From contig NC_056766.1 in assembly GCF_018687715.1 (NCBI RefSeq), positions 1,364,001-1,428,000 of the forward strand: a DNA stretch of 64,000 nucleotides, written 5' to 3'. Each line of letters starts with the position of its first letter. The first letter of the stretch is position 1. Below, one piece after another: positions 24,401-37,203 of this stretch. The stretch is from Carya illinoinensis (taxonomy: Eukaryota > Streptophyta > Magnoliopsida > Fagales > Juglandaceae). The notes under the pieces are model-generated. The model had not been told where the DNA came from. It saw only the letters and a list, made by a program, of their open reading frames with translations, and did not search any database. The position numbers and the translations under genes were made by a program.

Positions 24401-25980
24401 AAAATATTTTTTTCTGTATTCTGAACTCTGTAAATATTCATATGTACATGTTAGTATATGTTCTCTATTTACTAAGTTGTTGACAACTCACTTTTTATTT
24501 CTATAATTTTTTTCAAATAATTTTAATGGCTCAGGTTGAAATTAGGAATAGGAAGTATTAGCAAGATTTGATTATCACATAGGAATAAGTACCAAATGGT
24601 ATAATTAATTATTAGAGGGTCCTATTTAGTGGACTTCTTATTTTATATTATTTCAGGTATTTTGATAAATGGATATTTCTGAATTTTTAGGGAGATTTTA
24701 ATTTGTTATGTTGAGGTATGTCTTTGGTGTCCTTGTCATGTGGAGGAATATATATAAATAATTGTATTGAACAAATAAATTAATATATTATAAAATCTTT
24801 AAAGTATATATAATTGTGTGATTCAAAGATAATTTTAAATACGAGTAGTAGCTAGCTCCCCAAACTCCATTTCTTTATATATATATATATATATATATAA
24901 TAGAACTCTTCACGTGTTTACAATTATCAAGAATCTTACAGACCCCTCGTGTTTACATTAGACAACTAATTGCATGCATGCAATTCAAAGTTTGAATGAA
25001 ATTGATCATAGCTAGCTGACAACGTTACTTTATCTCTTGGGAACAGGTATTGCTTCGACCGTAATTAATTGGACCCCTACAGCTGCCTCATATTTGGACT
25101 TTCTCGATCTTGCAAGCGCATGTTTGAAACCGATCCTTTTTGTTTGGGAGCCGAAACAGCGTTATCATGCAGGAAGGAATGAATTAATATATAATTAATA
25201 TTCTAGATGTGTTACAACATAATAATAAAGAGAAAAAACAATTTTCTAAAACGGAAACGATTTGCTGACGTGATATTACTTATAAATTTATCATTTAATA
25301 TTATATCATAAAATAATAAAAAACATTATGATAAAAAAATATTTTATTTTATAAAATGCGTGCGTGGTTTCGTACCTACTAGTCTCGATCGCGGCAGGGG
25401 CTGGATTCCGTGTACCAACCCGTTCCTTAATTAACTTCAATGCATAAACTAATTTGCAAGAGATTTCGGCAAGAAAAATAATTTGTATAAGTTTTAATTA
25501 GTTAAATTTTATATAAATATTTGTAAAAAAAAGTAAATATTTCTACTTAAAAAATTGTAAAAAAAGTTATTTTTTATTAATAAAAAATAGTTATTATTTT
25601 TTATTATTATTTTTATTAATATATATATATATATATTTATGGAATCATATAATGCTAAGGGGAATTTTGTTAGCTGGCCTGTATATATATGCCAGAGCCA
25701 CTAGCGTTGCATATATGCTGATAATTGTGATCTCATGCATGTGGCTTCCCCGTCGACGTTGTCATTTTCTTGCTGCATAATATATAGCTAGGGGACCCCC
25801 CCTAGACGTTGTTGTTAAATATATATAATATTGCATGGTTCTAGTGAATTCGTATAAGTTATGTGTAAAAATAAATGAATGGTTTTTCACTTTATCTAAA
25901 TTGAGTTATTCTTTTGACGTCAGTAATTTAATTTTGATCGAATATTTAATAAGCTAAAATCTAGAAGTTGATCATAAATT
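21436..25980. other. Long intergenic region upstream of laccase gene 2, old repeats
   Basis: No host gene seen. It holds an AT-core MITE-like element (22808-23070), a degenerate plus-strand segment at about 23990-24770 that reads like the interior of a Tekay/Del-type LTR (including GTTGTTGACAACTCAC), and (TA)n tracts at 24876-24900 and about 25620-25635. The remainder is AT-rich and unassigned. Short ORFs at 22735-22947 and 24046-24267 have no recognisable domain. Confidence 0.45.
22808..23070. mobile_element. MITE-like inverted-repeat element
   Basis: GC-richer edges form an imperfect inverted pair: CTGCTCCTGG and GGTAGCTACC on the left, CAGCTATCGC and TAGGAGCAGG on the right. The centre is the AT-rich core shared with 4150-4325 and 56765-57015. 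Confidence 0.55.
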
Positions 25981-25986
25981 AAGGAC

Positions 25987-25992
25987 CACGTG
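25987..25992 (+). promoter_or_regulatory. G-box in the laccase gene 2 promoter
   Basis: CACGTG within CCACGTGG, about 40 bp upstream of the TATA box at 26030. It is a classic plant bZIP/bHLH site; its function here is inferred from position only. Confidence 0.45.
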
Positions 25993-26029
25993 GCCGGGAG
26001 AAACTGGATCGATCGAGCAGAAGGAATTC

Positions 26030-26038
26030 TATAAATAG
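26030..26038 (+). promoter_or_regulatory. TATA box of laccase gene 2
   Basis: TATAAATAG, 145 bp upstream of the ATG at 26175. The predicted leader is about 110 nt. Confidence 0.65.
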
Positions 26039-26174
26039 CGACTTTACTTGCAAGCTAGAGATAACAAGGCAGAGAATTTAGGTGGCCGGGGGAGAGCTGA
26101 AGAACACAGAATTAGAAAGGCAGTAGCTAGCAGTAGAACTACTGTGTCTTTCTTTAGGATCAAGAGTTGGAAAA

Positions 26175-29100
26175 ATGGGATTGAATATTAGGATGAATCT
26201 CATCCTGGGGTTCCTAGGACTTTCACTTCTGAATGGGCTTCTCCTTTGCAAAGGCGACGTCCATTACTACGATTTTGTTGTAAGCACTCAATTATAATAT
26301 CTTTCTTTGGTGATCAAATATATATAATTATTTGGTTTGTAAATATATATTCCATTCTTATGATCTGCATGCAATAATATTGTCCTGAACTGATATCTGC
26401 AACCTGGAATCATGAACGTCAGACGGCAAATGAATGGAGCTCTTAATAATTGAATGCATGCATGTTGCTTAAATGGTATATAATTGTACGGTATATAGAT
26501 CACCATTTTTCTGATCTTTTGGCTTGTGATATTCTTGGATTCATGTGGATGATGCAGCTGCAAGAAACAAATTATACAAGGCTGTGTAGCACAAAGAGCA
26601 TCCTGACCGTAAATGGTAGCTTCCCAGGTCCAACCATTAGCATTCGCAAGGGGGATACTGTGTTTGTTAATGTCCACAACCAAGGCTTATATGGGGTCAC
26701 CATCCACTGGTACTAATTATGATCTCTGTTTCTCATTTCTCTCTTCTGATTGACAATTGCATGCACCAATTTGGATTCTAGTGACATTAGTTTAAATTTC
26801 GAAAGAATAATAATAATCTTAAGGAAATAAATTAGAAAGAAGCTGGCTCGTGCTCATCATGAGGTAGGCTGGTAACATTGAGAAGTTTATGATTGAGAAA
26901 TGTTTTAATTACAAAAAAAATCTTACAAAAGTAAATACACAAATTGATATAGCTTGATATAGTACGTATGTTAGATTATAAAACTAATTTTATTATAAAG
27001 TAGATCTAACGTATCATAAAATTATATCAGTTTGTAAATTTACTTTTACAAAAAATTTTTGTGCCTGCAACAGTTTTCTGATTGATTTGAAAGTATAAAG
27101 AGATGTTACTAAAAATTCGTACAAATTAACATAACTTAAAATAATAAATTAGATCAAATTTCACGACTCAGTCGATATTATTTTGAGAAGCAGAATTTCT
27201 TACAACTAATGAATCTAAAAGCATCAATGCGTTACATTTTCTTTTCGTATGCAGGCATGGAGTGAAACAGCCAAGGAATCCATGGCATGACGGCCCAGAA
27301 TATGTTACCCAATGCCCAATCAAAGCTGGAACAAACTTCACTTACGAGGTTATCTTTTCTGATGAAGAAGGAACTCTTTGGTGGCATGCACATAGTGACT
27401 GGTCTCGTGCTACGGTTCATGGTGCTATTATTATTCTACCTGCTGTGGGCTCAAGTTATCCATATACAACTCCTGATGCACAAGAAACAATTATACTCGG
27501 TATGATAGTACGATTTGTAATTAATTCTACAACATTTATATATCTACAGCTAGCTTTTGCATTAATTACATGCGGATTCAATGTTATAAAATTCGATAAA
27601 AATTAGAAAACTTGTGTTTTTTTTTTCCTAAAATAGCTAATGTAATAAAAAAGAAATATTTTAGATACAAAAGATTACACAAAAGTAAACTCACAAACTG
27701 ATATGGTTTAATTTGATACGTTAGATTATAAAATTACTTTTATTATAAAATTACTTTTATTATAAAATAGATCTTATAAAAATATATTAATTTATAAATT
27801 TATTTTATATAATTTATTTTTATATGTAGCGGTTCTCGTAATAAAAAAGAAAGTACCACGTTAATTGATATAAGTTCACATGAAGTTTAAAATGTTCCGT
27901 AGGATCATGGTTTAAGGGGGATCTGAAGGCCATTCCGGAAGAGGCCCTCGCAACAGGCGGCGATCCAGATTTGCAAGACGCCTATACCATCAACGGACAA
28001 CCGGGAGACTTGTACGCATGTTCTAAAGGTACTTAAACAGTTATGCATATGAATGGTGATCATGTCCGAATAATGAACATGTGGTAGGAATTACATAGAC
28101 TACATAAGCTATATAAAGATTATATAAAAGTAATCATATAAACTGACATGATTTAATATGATTTATTAGACTGTAAAGTTATTTTTATTGTAAATTAAAT
28201 CTAATAGATCAAATAAAATCATCTCAATTTATGAGTTTATTTTTATATAATCTTTTTTGAGTAATGCTACTCAACCTCTCCAATCTTTTAACACCACATT
28301 TTTTTAAATTTCTTAAATTTTTAAGTTGTTTATAAAAAAAATTTTAGTTTATTTTTTTTAAATTAATTAAATTTTTCTATTCATTATCTATATGTTAAAT
28401 ATATAATAAAAGAAAAAATAAATAAAAATTAAAAAAAGTGTGATATGTGGAAGATGCGTAAATAATAAGTTGTGTAGCTTTTTTTCAACTGTTTTTGGTA
28501 CAGAATACTCTGCTCGATCGTTTTCTATGGCTCTTTTGTCCTTCCCAACAGAAAAGCTGGATCGAGCCATTTGGATATAATTATTATGTGCTGGATCATC
28601 AAAATTAATTATTTTCTAATTTCTGGGTTGCAGAGACAACATATCGTCTAGCGGTGGACTATGGAAAGACCTATCTTCTACGCATAATAAACGGCGTGAT
28701 GAATGTTGAAAACTTCTTCGGAATCGCCGGCCACAGTCTGACGGTTGTAGGGACAGATGGTGCATACACCAAGCCCATTGTAACAGATTACATAATGATA
28801 ACCCCAGGGCAAACCGTGGATGTTTTGGTAACAATGAACCAATCTCTTAGTTACTATTACATTGCTGCGACTCCTTTTGCTGATACCGTTGCTCCATTTG
28901 ACAACACCACAACAACAGCAATTCTCCAATACAACGGGGAATATGCAGCACCCTCATCCATTCCCTTGCCAAAACTTCCTAGTTATAATGATAAAGATGC
29001 AGCTGAAAGCTTCATCAATAGCTTGAGGTCCTTGGCAAGTACAGAACACCCTATCAATGTCCCTACGAACATCACTCGACGGATTTATATGACTGTTTCA

Positions 29101-30006
29101 ATGAACCAGATTGCTTGCCCTGATTCTCCATGTTCTGGGCCTAATGGCAATCGGTTTTCTGCTAGCTTAAACAACATAACCTTTGCGACCCCCTCTATCT
29201 CTATCCTGCAAGCATATTACAAGTAATACTGCCTCTCTCTCTCTCTCTCTCTCTAGAATAAAGTTTATCATGCATGGAACTTAGAAATGCTGTATTAGAA
29301 TTGTTACTATATGTATTGGAAGTTGAAGCTGTGCAAGGAGATTTACTTATCTCAAAGCTGCAAAATGAGAGGCATAATGCCAAGCTTGTGATTGAAAATA
29401 AAGAGATATTGTCTGTGATGTTTGCAGGAGGTTGAGTGGAGTCTACACTACAGATTTTCCAGAAGAGCCACCATATTTTTTCAATTTTACAGGAGATGTG
29501 GGAAACAACACACTGTCCCCAGCTGCAGGGACAAAAGTGATAATGTTGAGCTACGGGGAAGCGGTTGAAATGGTGTTTCAAGGGACTAATGTTGCTGACG
29601 CCCCAGAGAACCATCCAATGCATCTGCATGGATTTAGCTTCTATATGATCGGTACAGGTTCAGGGAATTTCGACAAGGAAACTGACCCAAAGAATTTTAA
29701 TTTAGTTGATCCACCTGAGGTTAACAGCATTGGGGTTCCAAAGAATGGATGGGCTGCCATCAGATTTGTTGCCAATAATCCCGGTAAGTTCTCTAGCTAG
29801 CTAGTCATTCGATGGGAATCATGTCCGTGACATATTAGCTAATTAACATAAATTTATAATTTTCAGGGGTATGGTTTATGCACTGTCATTTGGAAATTCA
29901 TGTAACATGGGGCATGGGCATGGTGTTCATAGTGACAAATGGTCCCACTAGGGATACGAGCATGCGCCAACCACCAGCTTATATGCCTCCTTGTTCCGAG
30001 ACCTAG
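26175..30006 (+). CDS. Laccase gene 2 (LAC14/15-like multicopper oxidase), 7 exons, intact
   Basis: Secreted laccase with a complete reading frame of 570 residues. Exons: 26175-26279, 26558-26709, 27255-27499, 27903-28028, 28634-29222, 29428-29783, 29867-30006. All junctions are GT-AG and phases match the other three copies. Hydrophobic signal peptide in residues 1-27. Copper motifs: [30 protein letters not shown] with axial Met (TWGM). The tail ends AYMPPCSET. Closest to gene 1: same exon 5 length and shared TGDVGNNT. The exon 5/6 junction reads AAG (Lys) rather than AGG (Arg) as in the paralogues. Introns 2, 3 and 4 each contain a MITE of one family. Expected role is oxidation of apoplastic phenolics or flavonoids; substrate cannot be told from sequence. 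Confidence 0.95.
26911..27071. mobile_element. Palindromic MITE, intron 2 of laccase gene 2
   Basis: Imperfect inverted repeat. The left arm has AAAAGTAAATACACAAATTG and GTTAGATTATAAA; the right arm is its complement, with ATCTAACGTATC, CAGTTTGTAAATTTAC and TTTTACAAAA. Same family as 27661-27838 and 28110-28260. Confidence 0.65.
27661..27838. mobile_element. Palindromic MITE, intron 3 of laccase gene 2
   Basis: Carries AAAAGTAAACTCACAAACTG and GATACGTTAGATTATAAA, as in intron 2, with an internal 20-bp duplication of ATTACTTTTATTATAAA. Confidence 0.6.
28110..28260. mobile_element. Palindromic MITE, intron 4 of laccase gene 2
   Basis: More diverged copy of the intron 2 and 3 family: AAAAGTAATCATATAAACTG, TTATTAGACTGTAAAG and the complementary AATTTATGAGTTTATTTTTA. 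Confidence 0.55.
28258..28478. mobile_element. AT-core MITE-like element, intron 4 of laccase gene 2
   Basis: Abuts the preceding MITE. Edges GCTACTCAACC and GTTGTGTAGC are inverted; the interior is AT-rich with no coding capacity. Confidence 0.5.
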
Positions 30007-30105
30007 TTTAAGCTTTTCTTATAATTCTTCTATATATGCTTGCTTCAATCAGTATTAATGCCTCAATGTATTAATAATGTTGCCAGTAACTTATATATCT
30101 TGAAG

Positions 30106-30111
30106 AATAAA
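30106..30111 (+). terminator. Poly(A) signal of laccase gene 2
   Basis: AATAAA 100 bp after the stop codon of laccase gene 2. Confidence 0.55.
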
Positions 30112-30464
30112 GAAGTTGAATTGGTATACATTCAACTTCCACTGGTTCTAATTAGAACTCTCTGGAAAATAAGTCGTCACTTTTTGACAAGGAAGAGTAC
30201 TACTTCATTTTGATTTTATCAATGTCTTTGGAAGATCCTGAGTTGATTCCATTCTTGTCTATATATTGCAAGCACAACAACAAATACCCTTTTCCAGCCG
30301 CTAAAATTGCCACAAAAAATGGCCTCTTTCGTCGGTTTTGGCCAGCTGCACGTTGGATACCAAAGTACGGTTACAACTTGTTTGCTGTGACGAATTCTTA
30401 AATTTGTCAATAATAACTATTTTTTCATCGAAAAAAAAATATACGCGGAATGAGTAAAAAAGGG

Positions 30465-30478
30465 TTTTTCTTGTAGTG
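30465..30478. mobile_element. Right terminus of a CACTA transposon remnant
   Basis: TTTTTCTTGTAGTG is the CACTA-superfamily right end (complement CACTACAAGAAAA). Upstream sequence at about 30390-30420 contains GTGACGAATTC and TTGTCAATAA, as in small CACTA derivatives. No matching left end was found, so the boundaries are unknown. Confidence 0.5.
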
Positions 30479-30690
30479 AAGGCTGAAGCATTAAGCCTTT
30501 ATAATTAAGGACTTGAACATAAAGAAAATCATCGGTCAATTTTCCTTGTTAGCACTTAATTCTGATTTCAAGAGTGATATTATAATTTAGAGAGTACTTG
30601 ATTCCCCTAACATGTAATGAGAAATTTCTTTTCTTTTTTCTTTTTACCAGTAGACTCGTATCAGCATATGTTTTACATAATTTTTAGCTA

Positions 30691-30872
30691 GTTTGGTTAT
30701 GCAAAATCAAATTATTTCATTTCATCTCATTTCATATAATCACTACAACTTTTATAAATTCTCACATAAAATATAATAAATAATTTAATTTTTTCAAATC
30801 CCAAAAATTATATTATAATAATATTTTGTTCAACTTTTAACAAAATATCTCATCTAAACTATGTAACTAAAC
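30691..30872 (-). mobile_element. MITE with GTTTGG ends, copy a
   Basis: 182 bp, GTTTGGTTAT to AACTAAAC. It is the reverse complement of copy b over its length: shared AAATATAATAAATAATTTAA and the TCATCTCATTTCAT run. Confidence 0.65.
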
Positions 30873-31008
30873 AAGAAATCTTGATAAACCTCAAACAAAT
30901 TAATCAGTGTGCTAGATACAATTTTAAAATATTTGAGTCACATGCAATTCCTTTGAAAAGAAGTGAGATCGACTATTAAAAAATGATTATCTCAAGTGGG
31001 TCTGCCTC

Positions 31009-31198
31009 GTTTGGATTCAGAGATGAGATGAGATGAGATGATTTTAGATAAAAAATAAAAGTTGAATAAAATATTTTATTATTATTATTTTAGAATTTAA
31101 AAAAATTGAATTGTTTATTATATTTTGTGTGAGAATTTGAAAAAAATTATAATGATGAGATAAGATAAAATGAGATAAAATCACTTTCCAATCCAAAC
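31009..31198 (+). mobile_element. MITE with GTTTGG ends, copy b
   Basis: 190 bp, GTTTGGATTCAG to CCAATCCAAAC, with the diagnostic repeated GAGAT motif next to the left end. Opposite in orientation to copy a, 137 bp away. A degraded relative occurs at about 56560-56760. Confidence 0.7.
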
Positions 31199-32424
31199 GA
31201 TTGCCCATTTTTTCAAAAATAAGTAAATGACGCTTATAAAAGTCTTAAGATTGTAAATATCATATCTCCCCATTACGTAGTATCAGTATTGCGTTTGGAT
31301 GAATGGATTTACAGAATAAGGCTTGAATTTGGGCCTTTAAAAATCCAAATTTCTTTATTTGGATCAAATTCTGAGAATATGTTGATGAGTAACTGTTTTC
31401 CTATTTATGTTGTAAACTAAAGGAGCTCCGCTACATTTACTTCAAAGATAAGAAAATAATAGATCAGACCCTCTAGCCTCAGGTTGAGGTTTGGAAAATA
31501 GGGGTGAAACAATATTTACGTACGGTCTGTCAATCGGCAATTCGATGAACATTAAGGTGCACGCAAAATGTGCAGTAGATCATGAATTGGGCTTAATTTC
31601 ATGAAGGCTTGGCCTATAATGAAATGAATTTTGGGGGCTTAAACCCCAATGGGCCTAAAAACCCATATTAAGCCCAGAAAGCCCGCAGTCAATATAAAAC
31701 TTGAAATCAGACAAGATATATAGCCCGACAAGCTCTTCAGCCAGCCCGAAAAACTGTCAGAGAGAGAGAGAGACAGAGAGAGAGAGAGGGCTTGAAAATT
31801 TTGAAGTTGTACGGGTCACCTCACCTGTAATTCATATACTTCTTTGTTGCTACAAAAGAAAAACTTTCGGAAAGTCAACTTTAAAATCTCGACTCAGTAG
31901 TCTACATTCTTGAAGTGCACCAAATTTTATCAGTCAAACAAAGAAGACTGAAAAACGATTTCGGTATATTCTATGAGGCTGTTGGATATAATCATCAGCA
32001 TCATGTCTAACCGGAACTTCCACCGAGTCTTGCTGCTCATTGCTTTTGTAACTGTAATCCATCCAGACAGAGACAACTATAGACAAGTACATCAAACATC
32101 TCAAAATATTTCACGTGTTCATTGTCACCTAACTTTTTAATTAATTATTGCTGTTGTGTTTTCTTCCTTTTTGGGTACATAATTATATATATATATATAT
32201 ATTTATATATCAGTACCTAATTAACGCAGCATAACAATAAGTCCACCTAAATATCAAAGCATTCTAACTTTCCCATGCATGCATGCGTGCCTTCATGTTA
32301 ACCATAAATCGAAAGTCCCATCATCGCCATATCCGAGGAAGCCAAGGTTATAAAGAAAGCACTTCCATTCTGTGTCAAACAGACATAGAACGAAGGGAAA
32401 TCGATCATAGAGCTATTCTTCAAG

Positions 32425-35400
32425 ATGTACTCATTCTCAGAGCTTTTGGGGCTTCTGGTTCTTAGTGAAATATTGCTCCTTTGCATGGCTCAGAACAACG
32501 TGCATTACTACGACTTTGTTGTAAGTGCCAACTATTCACTTCCAAATCTTCTTTCATTCATTGTTTTAGATAATAAAATTAGAGGCTGATGATTATTGTA
32601 TATAACTGGTTTTTTGTGCTTGTAGCTCAAGGATACGAATTTTACAAAGCTTTGCGCTACAAAGAGCATTTTAGCCGTAAATGAGAGTTTTCCCGGACCG
32701 GTGATTCGCGTCCACAAAGGGGACACTGTTTACGTGAATGTTTACAATCAAGGAACATATGGGGTGACAATTCATTGGTAAATTCTTCGTTCTCCCTGTC
32801 TCTCATTTTCAAAGTGATCGCCAGCTTGAGTCAGACACTTTTTTTAAATAAATTACATTCTTCGTCTTTTTTCTTTTACAGGCATGGAGTAAAGCAACCA
32901 AGAAATCCATGGTCTGATGGACCTGAATACATAACTCAGTGTCCCATCCAAGCGGGAACAAACTTCACTTACCAAGTTTTACTTTCTTCAGAAGAAGGAA
33001 CCTTATTCTGGCATGCCCATAGCGATTGGACAAGAGCAACGGTACATGGTGCCTTCGTCATCTTGCCGGCAGAGGGAACAACTTATCCATTTCCCAAGCC
33101 TGATGAAGAACAAGTTTTAGTATTTGGTATGCACAATATCCTATTCATTCAGCATTGAATGTTTGGTACATTCTTCATTAAGTTAGGCATTAGTACTTTC
33201 ACTCAAATTCTTCCATGAACCCATTGTACATGACACGGTAGAACTCTTACCTATAAGAAAAGAAAGGTAGTTATTAAAGTCTATTTATTTACATTCTTGC
33301 TCCATTTTAAATCAATGGTGTCGCCCACTATATGTCAAGATTTACTTTGCATGTATTTGATGTGAAGATTAAAGATAAAACTAATTAGGTGTTAAATATA
33401 ATGCAATCGTGTACAAAATTGACCGTCGGTTTAAGTTAGGATTGCATGGCGTCACTAATAACGTAGAGTTGAACACTCTAAAAACTAGAAATCATCGTGA
33501 AAAAACTAACTTTTTTTTAACGTAAATCTCTTTTAAAATTTTATAAATTATTTCCCACTATTATTATCATCAATCCTGCCTTATAATTGGAAGCAACTCT
33601 CACGTGATCTTTTGAACGTCTGGTACTGTGTGTTCTGTCTCTCTGTGCATGACACGCATCCGAATTTCAAAATTCCAATATTTCATCTTTGACTTACAGT
33701 TATCTGCCTTAGCTGGCTCTTTAATTTCCAAATTAAGGTCATCTCCATGCATGGAATTTTAATGGACTCGGAAATGTAGTTGTACTTTAATGTGTTGAAT
33801 ATGACTAATCAATATTGTATGTCCTGAAAAATGATTCTTTTACTTTTAATATGTTGACTGTGGCTAGTGATCATTAATGTACGTACTTCTGTATAAATCT
33901 AAGGAACATCTCCTTGACTCCATTATTTCTAACCCACGCAGATGATATTTATACTCATTCTTTTACTAATTTTGTATTTGAGTTTTAACTACTTCTATAT
34001 ATGTACATGGTATCCATTGTTAGGAAGTTACATGCACTGTGTGTCATTCAAACATAATATGACACACAGAGAAGTATTGATGTTTTCGAGAAATTCCCAT
34101 ATAATAATTCCGAATTAACTATTGTTGCAAAATCATACATTCTATTATTCTTTTGTTGCAGCTTCGTGGTATAAAGAAGATGTGATGACCTTAATGGATG
34201 AGGCCCTACGTTATGGTGGATTAACGACATTATCGGATTCATATGCCATCAATGGAGAACCAGGGGATTTTTATCCGTGCTCCAGAGGTAAAAGACATGA
34301 GAAATATGATCATTTAGTCATGTTTTCAATTTCCGGAAGAAGCTTTAATTTATTTTGATGATCATATATGATGCAGCAACTCGATTTTTTACTTATTATA
34401 ATTATGCGTTGGGGTGGTGTCGAATTACAGATACAACATATCGTATGTCGGTTGATTATGGCAAGACCTATCTACTTCGGATAGTGAATACTGTACAGAA
34501 CACAGACATGTTCTTCGCCATTGCAGACCACAATCTCACAGTTGTTGGATGGGATGGATCTTACGTCAAACCCTTAGTTTGCAGTTACATAATGATAACC
34601 CCAGGACAGACAATGGATGTTTTGGTGACAGCAAACCAATCTCTTGGCCACTATTACATGCTTGCCAGCCCTTATTTTGATGGGCAGGCAGATGACTTCG
34701 ACGAAAGCATCACAAGTGCAATATTCCAGTACAATGGTAACTACACTCCTCCATCGTCGCCTGTCTATCCGACTAACATCCCTGGTTTTTATGACATTGG
34801 CGCTGCAATTTACTACACATCACATCTGAGGAGTTTGGCAACCCCAGAGTATCCTGTAGACGTCCCTCAAACTGTCTCCACCAGAATGTACATAGCTTTA
34901 TCTATAAACATGATGCATTGTCCCAATGACTCGTGTTCAGGGCCTGATGGGAATAGGCTTGCTTCCGCCCTAAACAACATCAGTTTTGCTAACCCTTCCA
35001 TGGATATATTGCAAGCTTATTACAGGTACTTTTATTCTCTTCAGAATTTAAGCATGATTTCATGCAAATTTAATTAAACATAAAATAATTTATGTTTAAT
35101 TAAATTATGTACGTTCCTAAATTATAAGGATCATTTGCAATGCATGCCCTCTAATTCTTTGACTTTAAAATATTTGTCGTTCGAGATTAATTGTTTAGAA
35201 TATTGTCTAGCTCGCCAACCAATTAAATAAATATCAAAATGAATAGATAAGTGGGATATTTGAGAAGGTGAAAAATCATACAAGATCAACATGTACTAAT
35301 ATTTTGGTTTATTTGATAGAATATTACTTATAAATTAATACTAGTTGATATGGTAGGCAAACATCATAACTTAATCCAAAATTCTCTGTTTTTTTTTTTT

Positions 35401-36234
35401 AAGGACATTAGTTCGAGGATAACTCCAAATGAATAATCTTTTATAGCATGAACATTCTTATATAATTATCTTAATTATAACTAAAAGAATGTATATATAT
35501 GACTGATTATTAATTAATAGTATTGATCTAATGAAATAACATCCTGTCTCTCATAACATGATTTTTGTTTTCCAGGAACATAAGTGGATATTACGACACA
35601 AATTTCCCAAACAGACCACCGCATGTGTTTAACTTCACCTCAGAGGATTTGCTGACAGACAATGTTACCCTCTCGGACCAGGGGACGAGGGTGAAAGTGC
35701 TAGATTATAACGCAACTGTCGAAATAACGTTTCAGGGGACTAACATCATGAATTCAGGAGAAAATCATCCGATACATCTTCATGGGTTTAGATTTTATGT
35801 GGTTGGAACGGGAACTGGAAACTTCGACAATGAAACCGATCCACTAACTTATAATTTGGTTGATCCTCCTGAAGCTAACACTGTTCCAGTTCCTAAGGAT
35901 GGATGGGCTACCATCAGATTCATAGCTAGTAATCCAGGTAAAATTCAAAAGTTTGACTCACGTACTTGCATATTTGACATGACTGTTTTTTTTTTTTTTT
36001 TTTGGAGATGAATAAAGAGTAATAGATTGAAAAATGGATGACTTCTCTGCAGGGGTTTGGTACATGCATTGCCATTTTGATCGGCACATGAGTTGGGGTA
36101 TGGACACAGCTTTTATAGTAAAGAACGGTGGCACCGAAGATTCGACTCTCCTCCCTCCTCCGGCTTACATGCCACCTTGTGAATCTGATTCGTTGTATGG
36201 GGTCCGACCATCAAATTTCCAGAAAAACGAGTAA
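32425..36234 (+). CDS. Laccase gene 3 (LAC14/15-like multicopper oxidase), 7 exons, intact
   Basis: Secreted laccase of 585 residues. Exons: 32425-32520, 32626-32777, 32882-33126, 34162-34287, 34431-35025, 35576-35937, 36053-36234; all introns GT-AG. The signal peptide is residues 1-22, before [10 protein letters not shown]. Copper motifs: [16 protein letters not shown] (Phe where the neighbours have Trp), HPIHLHG (Ile for Met), HCHFDRH with axial Met in SWGM. After AYMPPC it has a 17-residue tail ending QKNE, shared in kind with gene 4 but not with genes 1 and 2. The ATG was chosen to match the 32-codon first exon of gene 1; upstream in-frame ATGs give no signal peptide. Introns 1 and 2 are only about 105 bp. 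Confidence 0.94.
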
Positions 36235-36456
36235 AAAAAAAAAAAAACAGAAGAAGAAGTTATTTCTGATAGTATTAGCTTTCAAATTATTACCATGTTT
36301 CAGACTAGGTTTAAGTTTTTGGCGAGGTAATTGGCTACCAGTTATTCATAATTTTTGGTAATCGACGAAAGCTGGTAAAATGTTATGTATTCTCTCCTTT
36401 TTCAGAAATTAACATGAATAATATTCAAGGACAAGTCACAAGATGGCTGTTACATA

Positions 36457-36462
36457 AATAAA
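36457..36462 (+). terminator. Possible poly(A) signal of laccase gene 3
   Basis: AATAAA 223 bp after the stop codon. It is the nearest clear hexamer; an earlier variant site may be used. Confidence 0.35.
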
Positions 36463-36695
36463 TTGACCAAATCAATTCTATATATCTTCGTTTTAAAAGG
36501 GTTTTTTCTTTTTTTTTAGAAAGACTAATCTCGGAATATATTATTAAAATGCCAACATAGATTCAACCCACAAATTGTTTTAATCTCCATGTACGGTGGA
36601 TTGTTATCAAGAATATATAAATATATATATTTGCGTTATAACTTTTTACCAACCTAATAGATCGACTCACACTGCATGTAGAGTACTGATCATAC

Positions 36696-36737
<42 letters not shown>

Positions 36738-36920
36738 GTTGCACACATCAAGCAGCTTGAAATTATGTAACAAAATTCTATCACCAAACCTCAATATTAT
36801 CATGTATTTATTGATCAGTGTCGTGCTAAGCTAACTAATTATGAGCTACTGTACTTACTTCTTTATCCGCGTATGTGATGACACTACTTCAAAAATGTTA
36901 AACGTGATTAAAAAAAAGTA

Positions 36921-37105
36921 ATGCTATATTACATACTCTTATTCTATTTTCATCCCATTATATAATATGTGGCATATTTATCATCATTTGATGATAAAAA
37001 ATATCCAATAAAAGATCATCAAATGGTGATAAATGTGTCATATCTTACATAGTAAGATGAAAGTACGTAGGATAGTAGCTAGTGTGGTATATAGGATTTT
37101 CCTTA
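36921..37105. mobile_element. MITE, same family as 4643-4828
   Basis: Begins ATGCTATATTACA and ends GTGGTATATAGGAT. The interior has the palindrome around TTATCATCATTTGATGATAA and GATAAATGTGTCATATCTTA. Confidence 0.65.
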
Positions 37106-37203
37106 AAAAATTAAGTTTTGATCTCCTTAAACAAAGAGGCCAGAACAAATAAAATACTTTGTGTCAAAGCTTAAATTGATCAAGTACTTTAGTTCAGTAA
37201 TTT

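Larger units (their letters stand above)
30479..32424. other. Intergenic region between laccase genes 2 and 3
   Basis: Contains two MITEs (30691-30872 and 31009-31198), a (GA)n tract at about 31760-31790 and an (AT)n tract at about 32183-32202. No gene recognised. A TATAAAA at about 31694 is far from the ATG of laccase gene 3 (32425), so its promoter could not be fixed. Confidence 0.5.
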
